Part shown: piece by piece, positions 61,530-64,000 of the stretch
Layout: the number at the start of each line of letters is the position of its first letter
Numbering within the stretch: position 1 is the first letter of the stretch
Translations under genes and position numbers: made by a program
From: JABDIP01 sp965212545
GTDB taxonomy: Bacteria > Pseudomonadota > Alphaproteobacteria > DSM-16000 > Inquilinaceae
Direction: 5' to 3'
DNA length: 64,000 nt
Assembly: GCA_965212545.1 (NCBI GenBank)
Contig: CBDBVB010000021.1
Span: forward strand, 62,001 to 126,000
The notes under the pieces: generated by a model
What the model was told of the DNA's origin: nothing
Database searches by the model: none
Seen by the model: only the letters and a program-made list of their open reading frames with translations

Positions 61530-64000
61530 CCCTCCAGCGGCTTCCCGGCGCGCTGGTCGATCAGTCCCGTCCGCTCAGCTTCGCGTTCAACGGGCGCCGA
61601 ATGACGGGCTGCGAGGGCGACACGCTGGCCTCCGCCTTGATCGCCAACGGTCAACGACTGGTTGGACGGTCTTTCAAATATCACCGGCCGCGCGGCATCT
61701 TCAGCGCCGGTTCGGAAGAGCCGAATGCGCTGGTCACGCTCCATGAGGGGGCAGCGGCCACGCCCAATACGGCGGCCACCATGGTTCCGCTGGTCGAGGG
61801 GCTGACGGCGCACAGCCAGAACCATCTCGGATCCCTGAAATATGACCTTCTGGCGTTGAATGACTGGCTGTCGCCGTTTCTCGGGGCCGGCTTCTACTAC
61901 AAGACCTTCATGTGGCCGCGAAGCTTCTGGGAAAAGCTCTATGAGCCCGTGATCCGGAGCTCCGCCGGGCTTGGCCGTCTTTCCAGCCAGGGCGATCCGG
62001 AACGCCATGCCCGCGCCTACGCTCATTGCGATCTTCTGGTCATCGGGGCCGGGCCGGCGGGGTTGATGGCGGCGTTGACGGCCGGCCGTGCCGGCGCCCG
62101 CGTGATCCTGGCGGACGAGGATTTCCGGATGGGGGGCCGACTCAACGCCGAGCGCCTAACCATCGACGGTGAGGACGGGCGGGACTGGGCCGCTCGGACC
62201 GTCGCAGAGCTTGGTGGTCTTCCGAACGTCCGGCTGTTGCCGCAAACCACCGTTTTCGGCACCTATGATCACGGGATACTCGCCGCCTTTCAGCAATCCT
62301 CCTTCGAGCGCCCTGCCCCGGACCGGGCGGGATCGTCCATCTGGAGGATCTACGCCAAACACACGATCCTTGCGGCGGGTGCGACCGAACGCTCCATCGC
62401 CTTCGGCAACAACGACCGCCCGGGCGTGATGCTGGCCGGTGCGGTGCGGGCCTATGTGAACCGGTGGGGTGTGGCGCCGGGAGGGCGGGTGACGGTCTTC
62501 ACCAACAACGCGGACGGATGGCGCACCGCGCGCGACCTTGCAAAGGCCGGAACCGGTGTGGCTGCGATCATCGACAGCCGGCAAGAGCCGGGCCTGGAAC
62601 CGCCGGACGGTGTAGAGGCGATCTGCGGCGTGACCGATCTCGACACGCGGGGGCACAATTGCCTTACCCACGTAACGCTCAGCAATGGGCGGCGGATTGA
62701 AACCGACTGCCTGGCAGTCTCGGGCGGCTGGAACCCCAATGTTCACCTGACCTGCCACCATCGCGCGCGACCTATCTGGTCCGAGGATATCGCGGCTTTT
62801 GTGCCGGGCACGGATCTTCCGCCGTGCATGGCGGTTGCCGGTGCGGCCCGTGGTGCGTTCACTCTCGGCGAAGCGCTGGCCGACGGGGCGGAACGGGCCA
62901 CGCGTGTTCTTGAGGAACTGGGCAGGCCCGCGACCCGCCCATCGGTGCCGGAAACCTCTGACGATCCCTATCGCATTCGCCCACTGTGGGCGGCCGCCGC
63001 GAAGCGCTCCCGTGCCTGGGTCGATCTGCAGAACGACGTGACCACAAAGGACGTAGCCCTGGCCCATCGCGAGGGGTTCCGGTCGGTCGAGCATCTGAAA
63101 CGCTACACCACGCTGGGCATGGCCACCGATCAGGGGCGGACGGCCAATGTGCTGGGCCTGGCGATCCTGGCCGAAGCAAGTGGCAGGAGCATCGCCGAGA
63201 CAGGGACCACCATGTTCCGCCCCCCCTATACACCGGTGCCGATCGGCGCGCTGGCGGGGCCCGACCGTGGCGAGGACTTCCGGCCCACCCGGCTGACCCC
63301 GGCCCATGACTGGGCCGAAGCGCGCGGTGCGGTCTTCGTGGAATCCGGCGCTTGGCTTCGCGCGCAGTGGTTCACCCGACCCGGCGAAACCCATTGGCGC
63401 CAGTCGGTCGACCGCGAGGTCATGGCCACCCGCAACTCCGTCGGGATCTGCGATGTCTCCACGCTTGGCAAGATCGACCTCAAGGGCAAGGACGTCGCCA
63501 CTTTCCTCAATCGCGTTTACGCCAACAAATTCGCCAAACTCGCCATCGGCAAGACGCGCTATGGCCTGATGCTGCGCGAGGACGGCATGGTCATGGATGA
63601 CGGCACCACCGCTCGGCTGTCGGAAGACCATTACGTGATGACCACCACGACGGCCAATGCGGGCGCGGTCTTTCAGCATCTGGAGTTCTGCCTGCAGTGC
63701 CTTTGGCCGGATCTGGATGTCCACATGAATTCGACGACGGATGCCTGGGCCCAATTCGCGGTGGCAGGTCCGAAGTCGCGCGCCCTGTTGGCCAGGCTGG
63801 TGGACGCTCCGTTCGACATCGCGAACGAGAGCTTCCCTTTCATGGCCTGCGCGGAACTCACGATCTGCAACGGCACACCGGCACGCCTGTTCCGCGTCTC
63901 GTTTTCGGGCGAGCTTGCCTACGAGGTTGCCGTGCCGGCGAGATATGGAAATTCGTTGGCCGAACGGCTGATGGAAGCCGGGGCGGATTTGGATGTCACC
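61526..64000 (+). CDS. soxA: Sarcosine oxidase alpha subunit-like protein (3' end outside window)
   Basis: There are 825 codons to the window edge, of about 1,000 expected. The N-terminal domain has GDTLASALIANGQRLVGRSF and KYHRPRGIFSAGSEEPNALV, typical of SoxA. A dinucleotide-binding domain follows (CDLLVIGAGPAGLMAALTAG, then HTILAAGATERSIAFGNNDR). From about residue 590 the folate-binding aminomethyltransferase domain begins (WLRAQWFTRPGETHWRQSV, ATRNSVGICDVSTLGKIDLK). It accepts the one-carbon unit released from the N-methyl group onto tetrahydrofolate. The gamma subunit, normally next, should lie beyond base 64000. Confidence 0.92.
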   Translation, partial: MTLQRLPGALVDQSRPLSFAFNGRRMTGCEGDTLASALIANGQRLVGRSFKYHRPRGIFSAGSEEPNALVTLHEGAAATPNTAATMVPLVEGLTAHSQNHLGSLKYDLLALNDWLSPFLGAGFYYKTFMWPRSFWEKLYEPVIRSSAGLGRLSSQGDPERHARAYAHCDLLVIGAGPAGLMAALTAGRAGARVILADEDFRMGGRLNAERLTIDGEDGRDWAARTVAELGGLPNVRLLPQTTVFGTYDHGILAAFQQSSFERPAPDRAGSSIWRIYAKHTILAAGATERSIAFGNNDRPGVMLAGAVRAYVNRWGVAPGGRVTVFTNNADGWRTARDLAKAGTGVAAIIDSRQEPGLEPPDGVEAICGVTDLDTRGHNCLTHVTLSNGRRIETDCLAVSGGWNPNVHLTCHHRARPIWSEDIAAFVPGTDLPPCMAVAGAARGAFTLGEALADGAERATRVLEELGRPATRPSVPETSDDPYRIRPLWAAAAKRSRAWVDLQNDVTTKDVALAHREGFRSVEHLKRYTTLGMATDQGRTANVLGLAILAEASGRSIAETGTTMFRPPYTPVPIGALAGPDRGEDFRPTRLTPAHDWAEARGAVFVESGAWLRAQWFTRPGETHWRQSVDREVMATRNSVGICDVSTLGKIDLKGKDVATFLNRVYANKFAKLAIGKTRYGLMLREDGMVMDDGTTARLSEDHYVMTTTTANAGAVFQHLEFCLQCLWPDLDVHMNSTTDAWAQFAVAGPKSRALLARLVDAPFDIANESFPFMACAELTICNGTPARLFRVSFSGELAYEVAVPARYGNSLAERLMEAGADLDVT

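Noticed and set aside
1..64000. tRNA or rRNA genes
   Set aside because: No cloverleaf T-arm pattern or rRNA core sequence was recognised by eye; a covariance-model scan would be decisive.

Overview
This is GC-rich bacterial DNA (roughly 63-66% G+C by eye) with long operons. Several features point to an alphaproteobacterium, probably a Rhodospirillales-like aerobe: a GTTC-N7-GTTC type LexA box, an imuA-imuB cassette, 5-aminolevulinate synthase (C4 haem pathway), rquA for rhodoquinone, an aa3-type cytochrome oxidase operon, and a heterotetrameric sarcosine-oxidase cluster. The genus is not determinable from this window. I recognised no rRNA, tRNA, CRISPR array or transposase.

Layout. 1-2353: SOS mutagenesis cassette imuA-imuB, with a LexA box before each gene. 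2473-6861: small membrane protein, crotonase, rquA, SLAC1/TehA-like channel, pyrE. 6760-11560: a disturbed region in which the 3' end of pyrE is repeated at 9325-9495, flanking an ABC exporter. It is followed by lower-GC DNA carrying a possible RNase A-fold toxin-like protein and a DUF4265-like protein. 11560-19139: peptide-type ABC importer without ATPases, PrcB-like lipoprotein, M20 amidohydrolase, metal-dependent amidohydrolase and ribokinase. 19140-24978: AT-rich promoter, a frameshifted Ig-like/RTX adhesin, then a YfiR-like protein coupled to a CHASE8-type histidine kinase. 25099-33618: universal stress protein and a complete oligopeptide ABC importer, with a second solute-binding paralogue upstream. 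33958-36210: hemA (one frameshift) and a DUF2189 membrane protein.

36320-47718 is the respiratory and redox section. It holds an aa3-type oxidase operon (II-I-III-III-IV), a cytochrome P460-family protein, a class I cytochrome c, a conserved hypothetical, and a formylglycine-generating-enzyme-like protein. It then holds a remarkable exported protein in which about 43 cysteines in Asn-Pro-Cys repeats are fused to a P460 haem domain, followed by a membrane adenylate cyclase carrying a 2Fe-2S ferredoxin domain. The Cys-repeat/P460 protein and its redox neighbours are the best candidate here for an undescribed system.

47704-50732: 2-keto-3-deoxygalactonate kinase and aldolase, an exported intradiol dioxygenase and a membrane protein. 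50913-64000: what looks like one betaine/methylated-amine uptake and catabolism locus (FAD oxidoreductase, hydroxyacid dehydrogenase, ProX-ProW-ProW-ProV transporter, LysR regulator, MttB-family methyltransferase, SoxB-SoxD-SoxA). The last gene runs off the window.

At least seven single-base frameshifts are visible: five in the adhesin, one in hemA, one in an oligopeptide-binding protein. Several fall in short homopolymers, so assembly error must be excluded before any of these genes is called broken.
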